Assembly (NCBI GenBank): GCA_030998015.1
Contig: JARWMV010000240.1
Location: forward strand, 806,001-870,000
Length of the DNA: 64,000 nucleotides
Direction: 5' to 3'
From: Ceratorhiza oryzae-sativae
Lineage: Eukaryota; Basidiomycota; Agaricomycetes; Cantharellales; Ceratobasidiaceae
In this document: one piece after another, positions 45,726 to 57,806 of the stretch
Layout: the number at the start of each line of letters is the position of its first letter
How positions within the stretch are numbered: the stretch's first letter is position 1
Position numbers and translations under genes: made by a program
The notes under the pieces: generated by a model
Databases searched by the model: none
What the model was told of the DNA's origin: nothing
Seen by the model: only the letters and a program-made list of their open reading frames with translations

Positions 45726-46677
45726 ATGCGCGCAGTGATATCCTTGGTCTTCGCGATTGGGCTCTTGACTGAAGTTGCTTCAATCAGTCTTCCTGCCAGG
45801 GCCTTTTCAAGGCGAGCTCCTTCTAACGATAACATTGTCTACATTACCGAGTGAGTCCGGATCCACTAATTCACGCGCGAGTCATTCAGACCATTTAATT
45901 CGCTTTGGATTTCTATGGCAGTCCTCAAACATGTATGTACCTGGACAAAATAGTCTGTGGTTGTGCCACTAATCCCAGAGCCTTTGACCCAATAGTTTGC
46001 ATGATTTTACCCAGGCAACAACATACAGATATAGGCTTTTCTGAACAACCCGTACGTGGGCTCGACGTGATGTTACTCAGCAACTGACGAGTATCGCATC
46101 AGGGTGGGATGCAGGCATGGTGCTCTCCTAACGGTATATTCGATAGAAACCTGCAGGGGCAGCTTCCGTACGAATTTTGGAGCAATGTGAGCTGTGGTCG
46201 CACTTTGCGTGCTATCCTGATTGCGCTGATTCATATGCGTGGGTCCAGCGTAAGTCCGCCCGGCATGCCTTTGTTTAATCTAACTCCGCGTCTATTCAGT
46301 GACTGGGTGCATTCGACCCGAAACTAGCACCCAACTAAATCCTTCCGACGGAGGGGGTCAGTACGACTCAAGTGGAGGTGTCACTGGCGCTGGAAATCCT
46401 GAAGGCAGTGCTTGTCTCGGGTGAGTATTGTCATATTGCTGACGGGTCGATATGTGACTGGCGAGATGGTACAAACAGATATAATCACTATGTCGAACTT
46501 GTCGAGCCAGCAGGGCGGCGAGCTTGTATCAGATGTTGTGATGATCCTGCAGACTGCCCCCTCACGATGGGTAAGTGGTTTGATGTGGGTGCCTTGTCAA
46601 CTTGTTAATATCGTTCAATAGACACGTTGGGGTGCCAGACAGTGATCCCTGGCAACTACTTTGACTGCACCACTTAA
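45726..46677 (+). CDS. Small secreted cysteine-rich protein (frame partly disrupted)
   Basis: The start at 45726 gives a classic signal peptide, MRAVISLVFAIGLLTEVAS, with a likely Ala/Ser cleavage region. An intron (donor GTGAGT at 45850) leads to the Cys-rich PQTCMYLDKIVCGCATN. Further blocks are EQCELWSHFACYPDCADSYA (near 46190-46240), LTGCIRPETSTQLNPSD, GSICDWRDGTNRY and RACIRCCDDPADCPLTM, and after a last intron DTLGCQTVIPGNYFDC with stop 46675-46677. The even cysteine count per block suggests disulphides. The exon before EQCELW (near 46140) and the junction near 46420 do not join in frame, so either unseen splicing, indels or pseudogenisation is present. The family is not recognised by name. 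Secreted effector or cell-surface roles are only inferences. Confidence 0.55.
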
Positions 46678-48260
46678 GGCAAGCCTCACCAATCGTATTT
46701 TACAAGAAGGAAGTTAAGCGCGATCCGGAGGATGTTTGTGCCTTGGGACCTATGGAAGCTAGATCAATGCGCAACTTTCCAACCAATATGTATATGCAAT
46801 GGCACCAATTGTACTATGATTGATGAAGATTGTGAGATAAGCAATTCAACAGGGGGGGAATATATATCCTCCAGATTGTACATTTAACACGTGCAGATCC
46901 TAGTTACATAAATGTCATGAAAAAATTCTATGAAACATGATACTCCCGCCACCGGGTGACTAAAACTCCTCTTCGCTTTACCGGGGGAATGAATGTGAGC
47001 TCTCAGTTACCTCTTGGCTCATAACCTTCACAAATGCAGTGGTCACAGATCCCCAAAGGTCATATGGTTGAAGGCCTGAATTCTGGGTTGCGCACGAGAG
47101 TTTGGAGTCATGCAACCACACATCGGGTCTATCAAATTCCGGTTCCCGTTGCTCGTGTGAATGCCATGGGTGAATTAAACCTCGACTCATGAGTCCTTAA
47201 ATCAGACCATGCGCACTTCGGAGTCGGTATAAGGTCTGGTTGAGTTCTAGCCAAACACATAAGAGAGGATTTTTTTCTGCTCAGTTACTTGTAGCATGGT
47301 GTACGGGCTGCATGTTTTATGAGCAAGAGAACAGTGCCTATTGTCTCTCCCCTTGACATTTTGGTCTTTCAAGTATTCGCATCCACACTACTAGAGGTCC
47401 TTGCCCTCTCTGCACACAGCATACCTGCCCCAGATCCTGTCGACAACAGTTGCGATCTGTACAATTCCATCTGCCGGGAGCGGCACAAGGCTTAATGTTA
47501 CTATGAAGCCTGTATGAGCTAGAAACCCAAGTTCTGTAATAGGAAGCTGAATATATGCGTTGGCGGTATGACACTCCCAGCTGAGTTTCTGGGTTCTAGG
47601 TTGGCCGCCAACTACGAGCCCAGCCTGTCTTACGGCCTCGAGCACGAGTTACTCTCCGCTAAATACCCTCACAAACTACGTAGAATGCATGGAATTTGTA
47701 CGAGGACACAGAAAGCTACCTAGTAGTGCCGAGCGGGGTTTGTGTTTAGCGCATGGAGTACTAGGCTTTGATAGCTGTCTCTACCAGGCACTCCTAAGCG
47801 TTGGTTGGATCCATTCTCTATGGTCCCACGAAATCCTGGTTTTTAGGAGTAAGGCAGATTCAGGGTCATCTATACCAAAACGAGCCCTAATGTGATGGGC
47901 AAAATTGTGGCCGGGATTGAGGCTCAACAGCTAAAAGAGTGTTACGACATGCTCTACACCGCCTATCTAAATTTTGACAACCCAGGTATGGGTTAGAGTG
48001 CGGCCGTAACCTCAATGCGCCCACCCATGCGCTCCCAAAAAACGGGACATTGTGGGTATACGGAGATAGTGGAGATCAACAATAGTCTAGTTGTTATGAA
48101 TCGGTGTGGCTTTCCATGCCAGGCCAGCTCACTCATCAGAATGCAGATCCGGAAAACAAGTGGTCAAAATGCCAACTCTTACATGTAGAAGGTGCTGTAA
48201 TGAGCTCAGGAGTAAATTAATTCGAATTTAACATACAAATCTACCCCACCCGAGATCCTT
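46678..48260. other. Intergenic region with possible decayed gene fragments
   Basis: About 1.6 kb. Two minus-strand open frames (47391-47645, containing LPITELGFLAHTGFIVTLSL; 46978-47190, containing YDLWGSVTTAFVKVMSQE) look somewhat protein-like. They have no recognisable domain, start or splice connection. They may be remnants of one decayed gene. Nothing else is supportable. Confidence 0.3.
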
Positions 48261-49940
48261 CTACGCTGACTCCTGATTGGCCAATAACGGCCTCCTCTCA
48301 CCCTCTGGGACGCTCAACCCAGACAAAGGATCGCTATCCGTCGTAGCAGAATCGACGAGTGGGACGTGGACGGGCTCAGCGGGGCGCATAAACGAAGGTG
48401 GTTTAATAAGCCCATTGAAAAGGAACTAAAATCAGGTTAGTGTGGTCAAACTGGAATATAATTTGTATAACTCACGGTTCCGTAACTGATTGGCCGCAAA
48501 ACAGATATCGTCATCAAAGGAAACTCGCAAAAGAATTAGAGTCGACAACTCACACAAGCACGGCAAACCCAAGAACTTGGGGTGCACTTCCGGGCCAAAC
48601 AACCCTCTCCCACCCAAGCGCAACACTTCCCATCCAGATACCCAGAGTCCGGCATGTGTCGATCGTGCTTCGAGCAGTGGCGCTCACTTTTCTCGTTACG
48701 CTCAATCCAAAGTAGTTGAAAGATGCGATCGAGAACATGATCAATGTCGAAGCGAGCAAAACGTCGTGGGTGAGTTCAGACGCAGGAGGGATAACACGCA
48801 AAGGGATCGAAGGGAACAGGTACAATATCGGCAGGCAGAGCAAGAGCGACAGTGTGCCAAAGAATCCTTCGTAGCCGACTGCGAGCATAGCTTCGACCGA
48901 GTACGTCTTCATGATCTTATCCTCCAGTACGTATTGCGTCGCAGCACTGGTCATGGACCATTCATTCAGTTACATGTGAAATTGGATGCCTAATCGCGTG
49001 ACTTACAAGAGCTGGGCGAAAAGAACCAAAAACATGCCGAGGATAAGCTCCGGGTCAGCTGCTGAACCCGTGACGGTGGCGTCGATTTCCGATGAATCTG
49101 GGGAGTTTGCAAGGGAACCTGATAGTCCGACTAGTCCGACCCCGAACATGACGGTAATGAGCGAGAACCACTGAAAGGCTAGAAGCCTGGTTCGGAGCAG
49201 GACGACAGAGAGGATTCCAACCCAAAGAACGAGTGCACCTCGGGTCATTTGATAAATAGAGACCGGAATATGCCTAGCAAAATAAGGTTATATGAGTGGG
49301 TGGTTGGAAGCGAACAGGAACCGGCGCACAGCAGACCTGCACCCATGAGCTATTGCAAGACGATTCAGTTTGATTGGAGACGAAACGAACTGAGCCTACT
49401 CACAGTCGTCGCGGTAAGATCACAGAGCGCTGGGAGCCAGAACCAACAAATGGTCCATCCTCTCATCGGGATTCCCACCTTGCCAACTTCATTCAAGCTA
49501 GCTTCGTCTTCTTCGATCAACAATGGTCGTGGCCGTCTTGCCTTGGCCAACTTGGCAAAAATGACCGGAAGAAAGCCTGCCCGTCGGAGCGATGAGTTGC
49601 TGGTTGAGTTACGAGGGTGGAAACTCACACAGCATCTCTCCAGCAAACATGTTGAGCGTCTGCCAGACTACGTGGCGTCGAGGCATCAGACGTTTGCTCG
49701 CTGCAATAGTAAAAATGCGAACCTGGTTGTTCAAAATAAGCAGGTGGGAGTTGACTTCCTGGTTCGCAGTTTTCGACACACATGTTGTCTTGCCACTTGG
49801 TAAGGAGCGAATTGGCACATCCTGAGCAAAGATAAGGCCACGATAAGACGTTTGTTCACTTGGCAAAATTAAATTAAATGAGGCTAACCTGTGATGAGCA
49901 TGCCCGTGACGAGGAGGGGTACGACAGACTTGGTCGCCAT
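48261..49940 (-). CDS. SLC35F6-like solute carrier (EamA/DMT superfamily, multi-pass membrane protein)
   Basis: Start at 49940 (MATKSVVPLLVTGMLITG), stop TAG at 48263-48261, introns throughout. After the first membrane segment come ANSLLTKWQDNMCVENC and YFEQP joined by splicing to VWQTLNMFAGEMLC, the typical SLC35F6 N-terminal pattern. Then follow GWTICWFWLPALCDLTATT, GLL joined to HIPVSIYQMTRGALVLWVG (near 49205-49255), FSLITVMFGVGLVGLSG, YSVEAMLAVGYEGFFG and LGIWMGSVALGWE. About ten membrane segments are expected. Human SLC35F6 is reported from lysosome and mitochondrion; nucleotide-sugar transport is not established. The C-terminus (PEGERRPLLANQ) carries an acidic/LL-type sequence that could be a vacuolar sorting signal; that last point is inference. 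Confidence 0.85.
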
Positions 49941-50180
49941 CGTGGTCGTGGTTGGGCCGCAGCATGGCGCCCGTTCCCCTGGATATAGGAGTCATCCACG
50001 TGACCCTCTCCCGCCCTGCCCCGCACCCACCCAAGCCCATTCAAAGCGGTGCAGAGGCACGTGACAACCGTGGCAGTCTTTGATATAGACGTCTTACGTC
50101 AGAGTGATCGGCGCGGTGGTTCAAATTTGCCCGATCAGATTATTATCAGTCTACCACGACCATCCATCTGCCCGCTCGCC
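49941..50180. promoter_or_regulatory. Compact bidirectional promoter with two CACGTGAC boxes
   Basis: Only 240 bp separate the divergent starts of the SLC35F6-like gene and adenosine kinase. CACGTGAC occurs at 49997-50004 and 50058-50065, in the same orientation. The sequence fits the extended E-box bound by bHLH factors such as Cbf1-type proteins. Which factor binds, and whether both genes respond, is not shown by sequence. Confidence 0.5.
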
Positions 50181-51574
50181 ATGGCCCAGACATACCCACT
50201 CTTCTGCATGGGCAACCCCCTGCTCGACATGCAAGTCACTGGCGGCGAGAGCCTGCTTGAAAAGTACAAGCTCAAGTCCAACGACGCCATCCTGGCTGGT
50301 CCAGAGCACATGCCCATGTATGTTTCCGACGCGTCCCAAAGCGTATCTAGCCCACACCTGACGCGTCATTAGCTATGAGGATATATACAAGAACCACAAG
50401 ATCACCTACGTCGCTGGAGGAGCCGCCCAAAACGCCGCTCGCGCTGCTGCCGTATGTACCTCTCATCTCATACATTTTACGTGATCTGACTCCTCCATAG
50501 TACGTCCTGCCGCCAAACTCGGTCGTTTACACTGGATGCGTCGGATCTGACGCCCTTGCAGACCAACTCCGTGCTGCCAACGAACGCGAGGGCGTCGCAT
50601 CGGCCTACCAAGTCAAGCAGGGCGCCGAGACGGGTGCTTGTGCCGTCGTGCTCACCGGCCACGACCGATCCCTGGTCACCACCCTGCGAGCTGCCGAGAT
50701 GTTTGAAAAGTCTCATTTGTCGAGCCCCGATGTCGCCCCGCTCGTTGACGGAGCCAAGATGATCTATGTCGGGGGCTTCTTTTTGACGCACGGAGTCGAG
50801 AGCGCGCTGGAGTTGGCGAAAAAGGCATCAGAGACAGGCAAGGTTCGTACCAGACTTTCAGCTTTCAAGACATTGAGTTTGATGGGACCCGTAGACGTTC
50901 GCCCTGAACCTCTCTGCGCCCTTCATCTGCCAATTCTTCGGCGGTCAACTTGGACAAGTTCTTCCGTATGTCGATCTCTTGATTGGAAACGAATCCGAAG
51001 CTGCTGCATGGGCTGGCGCCAACGATCTCCCCGTACGTCACATCTACCCTGTGCATTAAATCCCCACACGGTCGATTGACCAAAGTTCCGTCTTTGATGG
51101 CAATGGAACTTGTTCGGAATAGACCGACTCTTCTGTCTCCACGATCGCCAAGGCGCTTGCAAATCTGCCCCAGAAAAACTCATCTCGTTCACGCACCGTC
51201 GTCATCACCAGCGGAGCCGACTCGACGGTTGTGGCCAAGTCGGGAGACCAGGGCGAGCCCAAGGTGTATCCAGGTCCGGTGTTCGCTGATATTGTGTGGC
51301 ATTATGCTTACCCTTGCACTTTGCCGTGTAGTTGCCGCCCTCCCGAAAGATGCGATTGTGGACACCAACGGTGCAGGTGACATGTTTGCTGGTGGATTCC
51401 TCGGTGCTACATTGCTTGGCAAGTCTGTCGACGAGGCAGTTGAAGCTGGACACAAACTGGGTGCGATGTGCGTCGGCCAGGTATGTCTCGTCCCTTGGTT
51501 TCGAGTGCCTTTCCTGAACGAAGCCAACTTAGATTGGCCCTCAACTCAAATTCCCAAAAGAGAACATCCTCTAG
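50181..51574 (+). CDS. ADO1: Adenosine kinase
   Basis: Start at 50181 (MAQTYPLFCMGNPLLDMQV), stop TAG 51572-51574, roughly 345 residues over about six exons. The PfkB-family ribokinase fold is clear. GNPLLDMQV binds adenosine, YVAGGAAQNAARAA is signature 1, YTGCVGSD and VDLLIGNESEAAAWAG are core strands, and DTNGAGDMFAGGF (51361-51400) is signature 2 with the catalytic Asp and anion hole. The C-terminus GPQLKFPKENIL follows the last intron. It phosphorylates adenosine to AMP with ATP, recycling adenosine from the S-adenosylhomocysteine cycle, so it supports methylation in the cytosol. Length and motifs are normal. The symbol follows the yeast name. Confidence 0.93.
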
Positions 51575-51776
51575 ATGCACTGAACGAAGTGGTGTCAATT
51601 TAAATGAACACGCAATATCACGTAAAGAGTGGCATTGCAATTCTATTTCAACTCTAATATTTGGCATTGTACAATCGCCAAGCAAAGAGCGACATCCTCT
51701 CAATCGTGATATTAATACAACTCGGAAAGACGGAATCCGCTTACACGCTAGCCGATCTGACTTTTTGGTGCCTGAA

Positions 51777-52841
51777 TCAATGTGCGTCTGGAATAGGATA
51801 ATATCCTCGTTTCCCAGCTGCCCATCTGTGTCCCGCGCGGGCCGCAAAGCCGGCGCCGACGAGACCGATGCCGAGCAGGGTGCTGATGCTCCAAGATATG
51901 ACCAACAGCACAAAGGACGTCCCTGGGTAGATAAGACGAAATGACCTCGTTACTTGCGTAAAGAAGAGAAGAGAAGGCACGACGAACCGTATTTTGTATT
52001 GCTGCTGAACCAGGTAGGAGATGTCCTTCTAAGATGAACAATCATCGCCATTGCGGCAATTTGAAGCGCGACTATCGCCCCCCAGCCAGAGCGCGTTAAT
52101 CCCTCACGAAGTCCCTATTGAAAAGCAAACGCACCCTGCAATGCCGTCAACGCTCCAACGAGCTTCCACGCACCACGCCTCCTCGCCCGAGTCGAGAAGC
52201 GGAAACTTACGATACTGAGTACGATGAGCGTGATGACTGCAAATACGATGCTCATTTGCATCGCGTAGCCCGCCGTGCTCCATACGATACAGAACGCTTG
52301 ACCCTCCCGATCGCACATAGACCGAGTGGGGAACGGTCGACATTTGTATCGCGGCCTGTTGTATTGAGGATGCTTCTTGGGAGGTCTCGTTGGTGGAGGA
52401 AGGGTTGGGTTTGCTGGAGTTGAAGGATCCGTGATGGGTGGTGGAACTCGGTGGTAGGATCGCGCGAGTATGTCAGAATAAGACTGGGACTCTAGCGGGG
52501 TGGAAGCGTCAGGCGAGCGAGGGGGAGGAAGAGTCGTATCAGGGAGCGCAGATGGGCCTACGAACGGAGGCGAGGGGGACGAGGCACGAAGTTCACATCT
52601 CTCGTAGAGACCGATATAGGACAAGTCATCTGAGCCGTTGGGCGAGGGCACTCGGAGCCTGGTGGCCATCAGCTACCTGCGTGTCGCAACAAACGATGAG
52701 CTGCACACCATTTCGGTAGAGCAATCGACACTATCGTCTGTTCAGCAGTTAGCTTGCGCTCTGGTGCAATGCCAGAGAACATACGAGGGTCAGCGTGACG
52801 AAAACAACCGCAAGGCTGATCAGATACGGAGTCTTCCTCAT
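51777..52841 (-). CDS. PalI/SUR7-like four-pass membrane protein
   Basis: Start at 52841 (MRKTPYLISLAVVFVTLTL, first membrane segment), stop at 51779-51777. After an intron follows TIVSIALPKW, then an extracellular loop with GLYERCEL and, unusually, a long Pro/Ser-rich insert of about 90 residues. Next is CIVWSTAGYAMQMSIVFAVI with a second membrane segment, RGAWKLVGALTALQGAFAF, GAIVALQIAAMAMIVHL (third) and LLVISWSISTLLGIGLVGAG (fourth). The GLYERC-type motif and four-segment layout match the PalI/Rim9-SUR7-claudin-like superfamily, which acts in pH sensing or plasma-membrane domains. The join between LPKWCAAHRLL and TRLRVPSPNG near 52680 is not in frame without an extra event, so an indel or unseen splice is likely there. 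Confidence 0.65.
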
Positions 52842-54064
52842 CGCTGTGGTCGCCACTCCAAACACACCTGGCGAGCACTGACGTCATGCCGCCATCGCTC
52901 GGTGCCCTCGTCACGTGCATAAACACCACGCTAGTAGGCCACCTCCCGACCACCGATATCTCTAGGAATATCCGTGTAACAGTCACAAAACACAACTGGG
53001 ATAAACGGTGGCGTGGAATAACACTAAAATAAGCGCACCTATAGCCCGTCCAGCTTGGATCGTCTGATGATTGAGTTTAACCAACACACCTTGGACTTAA
53101 CTCGTTTCGTTCGACTAAGATAGCAGAAGCGCAGAAATCATGGGACTGCACTTTTGAGCGGCTGCAACCAGAGGGTGTGATCCTGCAGAAGCAAGGTGAT
53201 GCACGGGTATTTCCAGGCAAATGCGGCATAATGTACGGGAGCAATAATCAACTTATTATAAATTTGATGGGCACTATTCCGGCTACCTTAATTGATTAGG
53301 TTACTGGTTGCAGATAACGGGAGTATTTTCGCCACGTCCTCAAACTGATAGACCATTCCGAAGCACCGAAAACTAAGCTACCGAATTCATAGGTAACTCA
53401 GGCACCTCTATAGCCTTCCACAACGCCCCCACTGAGCAGCTTCAACCAGCCTGGAGACTGGACATGACAGTGCCTACACTGAGTGTTACGAGTTCCTCAG
53501 AGTCGCGACTAGGGACTTACATATTTTATCGAATGATATTGTGAAGGATACCCTTCTGAAACCCAGCATTCGTGCGTCGCTCTAACATACGGGTCCAAGC
53601 GGAAATTACGGCAGATAGATATGCAGCGTCGTCAGAGATGGACTTGCTCTCAATTCATAAACCGTGGATGCGTATTCGCCGTTCAAGTCTTGGAAGTGCG
53701 CCGGATATCTCAATCCGCTGATGGTTTGAGTAGTTTATTTCGGGACCACTCTAAACGGTCCTTATCTTGACATCTCTCCGTCGGTAGATCCAGGTGTCCG
53801 AGCCTGAGCGCTGTACCCAGCACTCGGCGAGGCTAGCCCGTGATGGCTACTTCATCCCAGTTATTGCTCGCGAGTGAAACCAGCTAGCAGCCCCGTTCAT
53901 ATAGGCCATGGGGCGGACGTGGTATTGCCGGCATTGCTAGGATAGAACAGATATCTCATTTTAATATCTATGCTGTAGGAATGAGTTACAGAACGCATTG
54001 CATTCCCAACAACCGCAATGCATCCTCAATGCAATTCACTCGTAGACCAGAACCAGCTGGTACT
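52842..54064. other. Intergenic region, no gene seen
   Basis: About 1.2 kb. CACGTG is at 52912-52917, about 70 bases upstream of the PalI-like start. The remainder has no open frame above background, no repeat I recognise and no RNA gene I can support. Confidence 0.45.
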
Positions 54065-55323
54065 TCATATCTTGATCCCGTATATACAATAAACCTTCCA
54101 CATCGCACAGCCCTCAGGCCGCACCACCTCCTCGAGTATCCCATTGATCAACCTTTCCGCTTCTTCTTCCCCTAGCCCGCAGTCCTTTGCTAGACCGCCA
54201 GAATCCCGTATCGACGCCAAGGTTAGCTGTCTCACGTATGGTGCTAAATTTGCGTCGATCATCTTCATACACGGATAACCTTCATGCGGGAAATAAGGGA
54301 TCGTTCTCATATCTGATCGTATATCTCTGAATCCCTGTTGGCCCCCGTCCCAGAGGCTCGAGCCGGGTAGGAGCCATTGAGGCAAAATGTCGCATGTATC
54401 TGGATCAAGCCCTAGTTTGGACATGTGTTGTCGAGCGATAGCAAAAAAACGACACCCCAAGGGGTTTGTGCGTCGAGCAGGAACTGTGAGATCTTCAGTA
54501 TCCCAGAGATTTGGGTTGTAGTCGTTTATGTAGATAAGGCCTCCTGGACGAAGGACCCGATACACTTCACGAAGTAGAGCTTGATGATCTTTCACCTAAC
54601 TCATCTTAGTGGATAGATAAAGCAAGTTGTCATCATAGATACCTACCTCCTCTAGTAGAACGAAGTTTAGAAAAACCACATCTTGCGACCCATCATCTAG
54701 GGCCAATTCATATGTGTAATCGTACACCTCAAAGACGATGTTGTGGCGTGGGACATGAGGAATCATGGGAGCCATGTCCAACGTATGAAACTGGACGTGC
54801 GGAAACTCGACAGCCATAGCCTGAATCCTTCGATCCATTCCGAACAAATATCAAACGGTCAAACAGAGTTCAATATAAACGGCTAAAACACACCATGTCC
54901 CAGTTTTTGTCCCCAACTCCAGCGCCCTTCGTTGTTGACCCTCGACAGGAGCAAGCATTTCTCTCACAGGCCCAACATAGTTGCCTCCAAACTGGGACAT
55001 GTTCACGAGACACCGGAGAACGTACCGCCGTACATTGTCTGAAGGGAAGAATTTTAAGGCATTTTTGCTTGAAGAATGTTGACGCCCCTGGTGCAAGACA
55101 AAGTACCCTAAAGATAAGAGTAGGTCGGCCCGAGTAGCGACAACGCGGGCTGATTCATCCAAGTTTCCGCACCTGGTAAATCGTCGGATCGAATGGTAGT
55201 CCCCGACATTGAAGAGTCGCTCTCGGAAGAGAAACTGGACGGCGCATACTCAGATTCAGGGCTGGGTATAACATGGTAAACTGGGCTCTCCGTATCAGGG
55301 TCATAATAAGCAAAGACTCCCAT
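54065..55323 (-). CDS. Class I SAM-dependent methyltransferase (LaeA/UMTA-like)
   Basis: Start at 55323 (MGVFAYYDPDTESPVYHVI), stop at 54067-54065. An intron after DLP (donor GTGCGG near 55172) joins to GYFVLHQGRQHSSSKNAL. Motif I is ALELGTKTGTW (near 54905-54940), matching the LDLGCGTGxW glycine-rich SAM loop. FHTLDMAP is the acidic second loop, DDGSQDVVFLNFVLLE motif IV, and YRVLRPGGLIYINDY motif V (near 54540). The long tail with MWKVYCIYGIKI is typical of fungal UMTA/LaeA-like methyltransferases. The first glycines are altered (TKTG instead of CGTG), so activity is likely but not certain. The methyl acceptor is unknown. The disordered N-terminus is normal for the group. Confidence 0.82.
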
Positions 55324-55667
55324 TGCGGGCGAGCTCAGTACAAGTTGTAGTGGAAAAGAGAAAATCTGGAATCAGAGTAGTTGTCAAGACAATCTTTTGG
55401 CTCCAGCGCCTCCAGCGCCCCTATATATATCGCCAGTTTGTGAACCCGATTACGTAGCACACTAGTGCATCAATGCGAGCTGCAGATCGCAAAGCCCCAC
55501 ACAGGGTTAGGTTTCGATTCAGGTCCGGAAAATGCCACACGGAAGTCGACGCCGAGTCTTAATTCGGCATCTCCTAGATCAAACACATAAATTCCGCGTG
55601 GCAGGATAGGAATTGATTCAGATGAAATGTCCTGAGGTCTAGAACGCAAAGAACTGCTGGATTTCGG

Positions 55668-56270
55668 TTGGATGTGCGCTTACTCGGCGCTTATGCGTCG
55701 CATCGCTGTTCAGACTGTCAAGCACGTGCCCCGAAACTACTTCGCGCACTGGAATTCATGCTCCTTCGCAAGGCTTCCCCCTCGATCGAGATGGTCAATA
55801 TCTTTGGCACGATGAAGGGCCTTTGGGCTTTCATCGATTACCTCGCGAGTTCTGGCGCGTTCCGCTTCCCTCACGATACTTCTGCTATTTGGTTTCCTTT
55901 TCGGATGTTCTCAGCCAAAAGCCGAAAATCTGGCTGGCGCGCATTAGCAGCTCAACGTCTGAGTATGCTTTTTAGCGCCCATTAGACCCTGGTAGCGCTG
56001 GTAGTCTGTTGCTCCTGATCAGGTGGGCGCTAAGAAGCATCCCTAGACATGTGGAACTATTTCGCGCTAGCTAGATTCTCGGCTTTTGGCCGAGTTTGCC
56101 TTTCCTCCTGACTGCGCTGCCCTACGCCGTTTGGCCGTTTGACCTCTGTCCCTCGTTCTACTCCTGGATTTCCAGTCGCTACGCTTATGTTGTGTCGTTT
56201 TTTCTCTCAGACCGCTTCGACCCCTGTGTTCGTGCAGGTCTTTAAATATGTATGCAAAATAAATTTCTTA
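55668..56270 (+). mobile_element. Non-LTR retrotransposon (LINE) 3' remnant
   Basis: An open frame (55668-55985) starts inside the C-terminal part of a LINE-type reverse transcriptase ORF, with CSDCQARAPKLLRALEF and FGTMKGLWAFIDYLASSG resembling the region after the RT domain. The following 3' UTR ends near 56221-56262 with GCAGGTCTTTAAATATGTAT and an A-rich tail. A second copy of that 3' end lies at 61156-61280, which supports the mobile-element reading. The 5' part is missing. The family assignment from the protein piece is tentative. Confidence 0.5.
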
Positions 56271-57806
56271 TGATGTTCCCCGCCGTTTCAATCTGTTGTC
56301 ACATGCGTTTTGTTCAAGTCTTAATAGCTTTGCATAGCATCACTATTGCCACCCCAATGCCTGTGTCGTGGATACGATGTGATGACCAACTTGCTCACAA
56401 TGCACCTTGTGTCAGCTCAGGTGAGGAAAGGTTTCGTTGTCTGGGGATATCCGGGCTGTGAGTTGCTCTTTGACCCAGCCAACGGGTCGCAAGGTGGGTC
56501 CTAGCTGCGCCTTACCTGCAAATAATCTAATTTATTTGTGCGTGGTCCAGGTTTTCTTGGCTGACGAAATTTATAAGATGGTTGCAGCCAGCTGCGTCCG
56601 GAAAGTCTAACACAGTACACATAGTCTCCGATCTTCACCCTGACAATCTCGGTTCAACATACCTCTACTCAGCCTACGGCAGCTCCCATTATGCGCGAGT
56701 TAGCAAAGGCTTCATATGCGTCATCATGGCTTGTTGACATACCCTGGTCAGAGATAAGGATATAGCCTTCGATTGAAGAGGCTCAGTCAAAGTTGCAGGA
56801 CAACTGTGAACCCTTGCCTTCACGGAGGGGCCGGTGGTTGTGCTAATAAACGTCGAAATTATCGCGTCAACACATATTAGGTAATGCGAAGTGCTATCAC
56901 TGGCTCAGTGAGTGACCTTGAGCTCTTGTAGCAAAGCAAACTCAAAGATTCGTAGGCTGCCCATGGACGCTATGCATGCGCGACATCCTATGTGGTTGTT
57001 GTAGCGTATAATGAACCACGCACGCTAATAAGCTCAGGCATTATACCGATATGATACATATTTATGTACCCCATTCTAAACACAATTTCTCATATATCCT
57101 AGAGCCACTACCATTGGGCTATTATCACATGCGTATGGGTCGTGTTTGGTTCACAGTATCTGTAATTAAGTGTATGGGAATTTCAACCAGTCTAGCGATC
57201 ATAATATACTTATACCGGTAAGCCCTGGTTCTTTGTAAGTATCAGGGATTATAGTTCATTAATCAACCTAAAAGCACTCAAATGAATACGCCAACGCTGG
57301 CGCATTCGCATACGTATTTGTAGATGGATGTATTAGATAATAATCTAGCACGCATACATACTGCGCTATGGTTTCTACTTGGATTAAAAGTAAGAGTAGG
57401 GGACGTGATAGCGCCGCAAACACGCTGGCGTGACTGACAATTGAGCAATGAGCAGGGCTCGCTAGGCTGTGGTGGGGCCAAAAAGAGGCCATAGTGTCTC
57501 TCGTACGTGTGGCGACGAGAGTGGGTAGTGTGGGCGGGACCGAAAGACGCGTTGAGGGGTGAGCGAACTAATTACGCAACGGGGTTGAGAGGCAGCCAGC
57601 ACGGGTCCCTCGCCGAGGCTCAATGGGCCCGTGCGGGGAACGCCCGATTAAGCGACCAGCTGTTCCTTGCGTCGGCACACATTATATGTCTCCGCCGGCT
57701 CCGCTATACAATTCCCCTTACGATCAAACATTTGGTGGATCAAAACCAGCTGACTTATTATTGATCTATCCTTGACAAAATCATCCTAGTGTAACGTGGT
57801 TCTGGA
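56271..57806. other. Intergenic region, possible short secreted-protein fragment
   Basis: About 1.5 kb. A frame at 56300-56461 (MRFVQVLIALHSITIATPMP, then Cys residues, ending at a GTGAGT donor at 56460) could be the first exon of a small secreted protein, but I could not find continuing exons. The rest is AT-rich without a supportable gene. The right end is the 3' flank of the peptidase gene. Confidence 0.35.
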
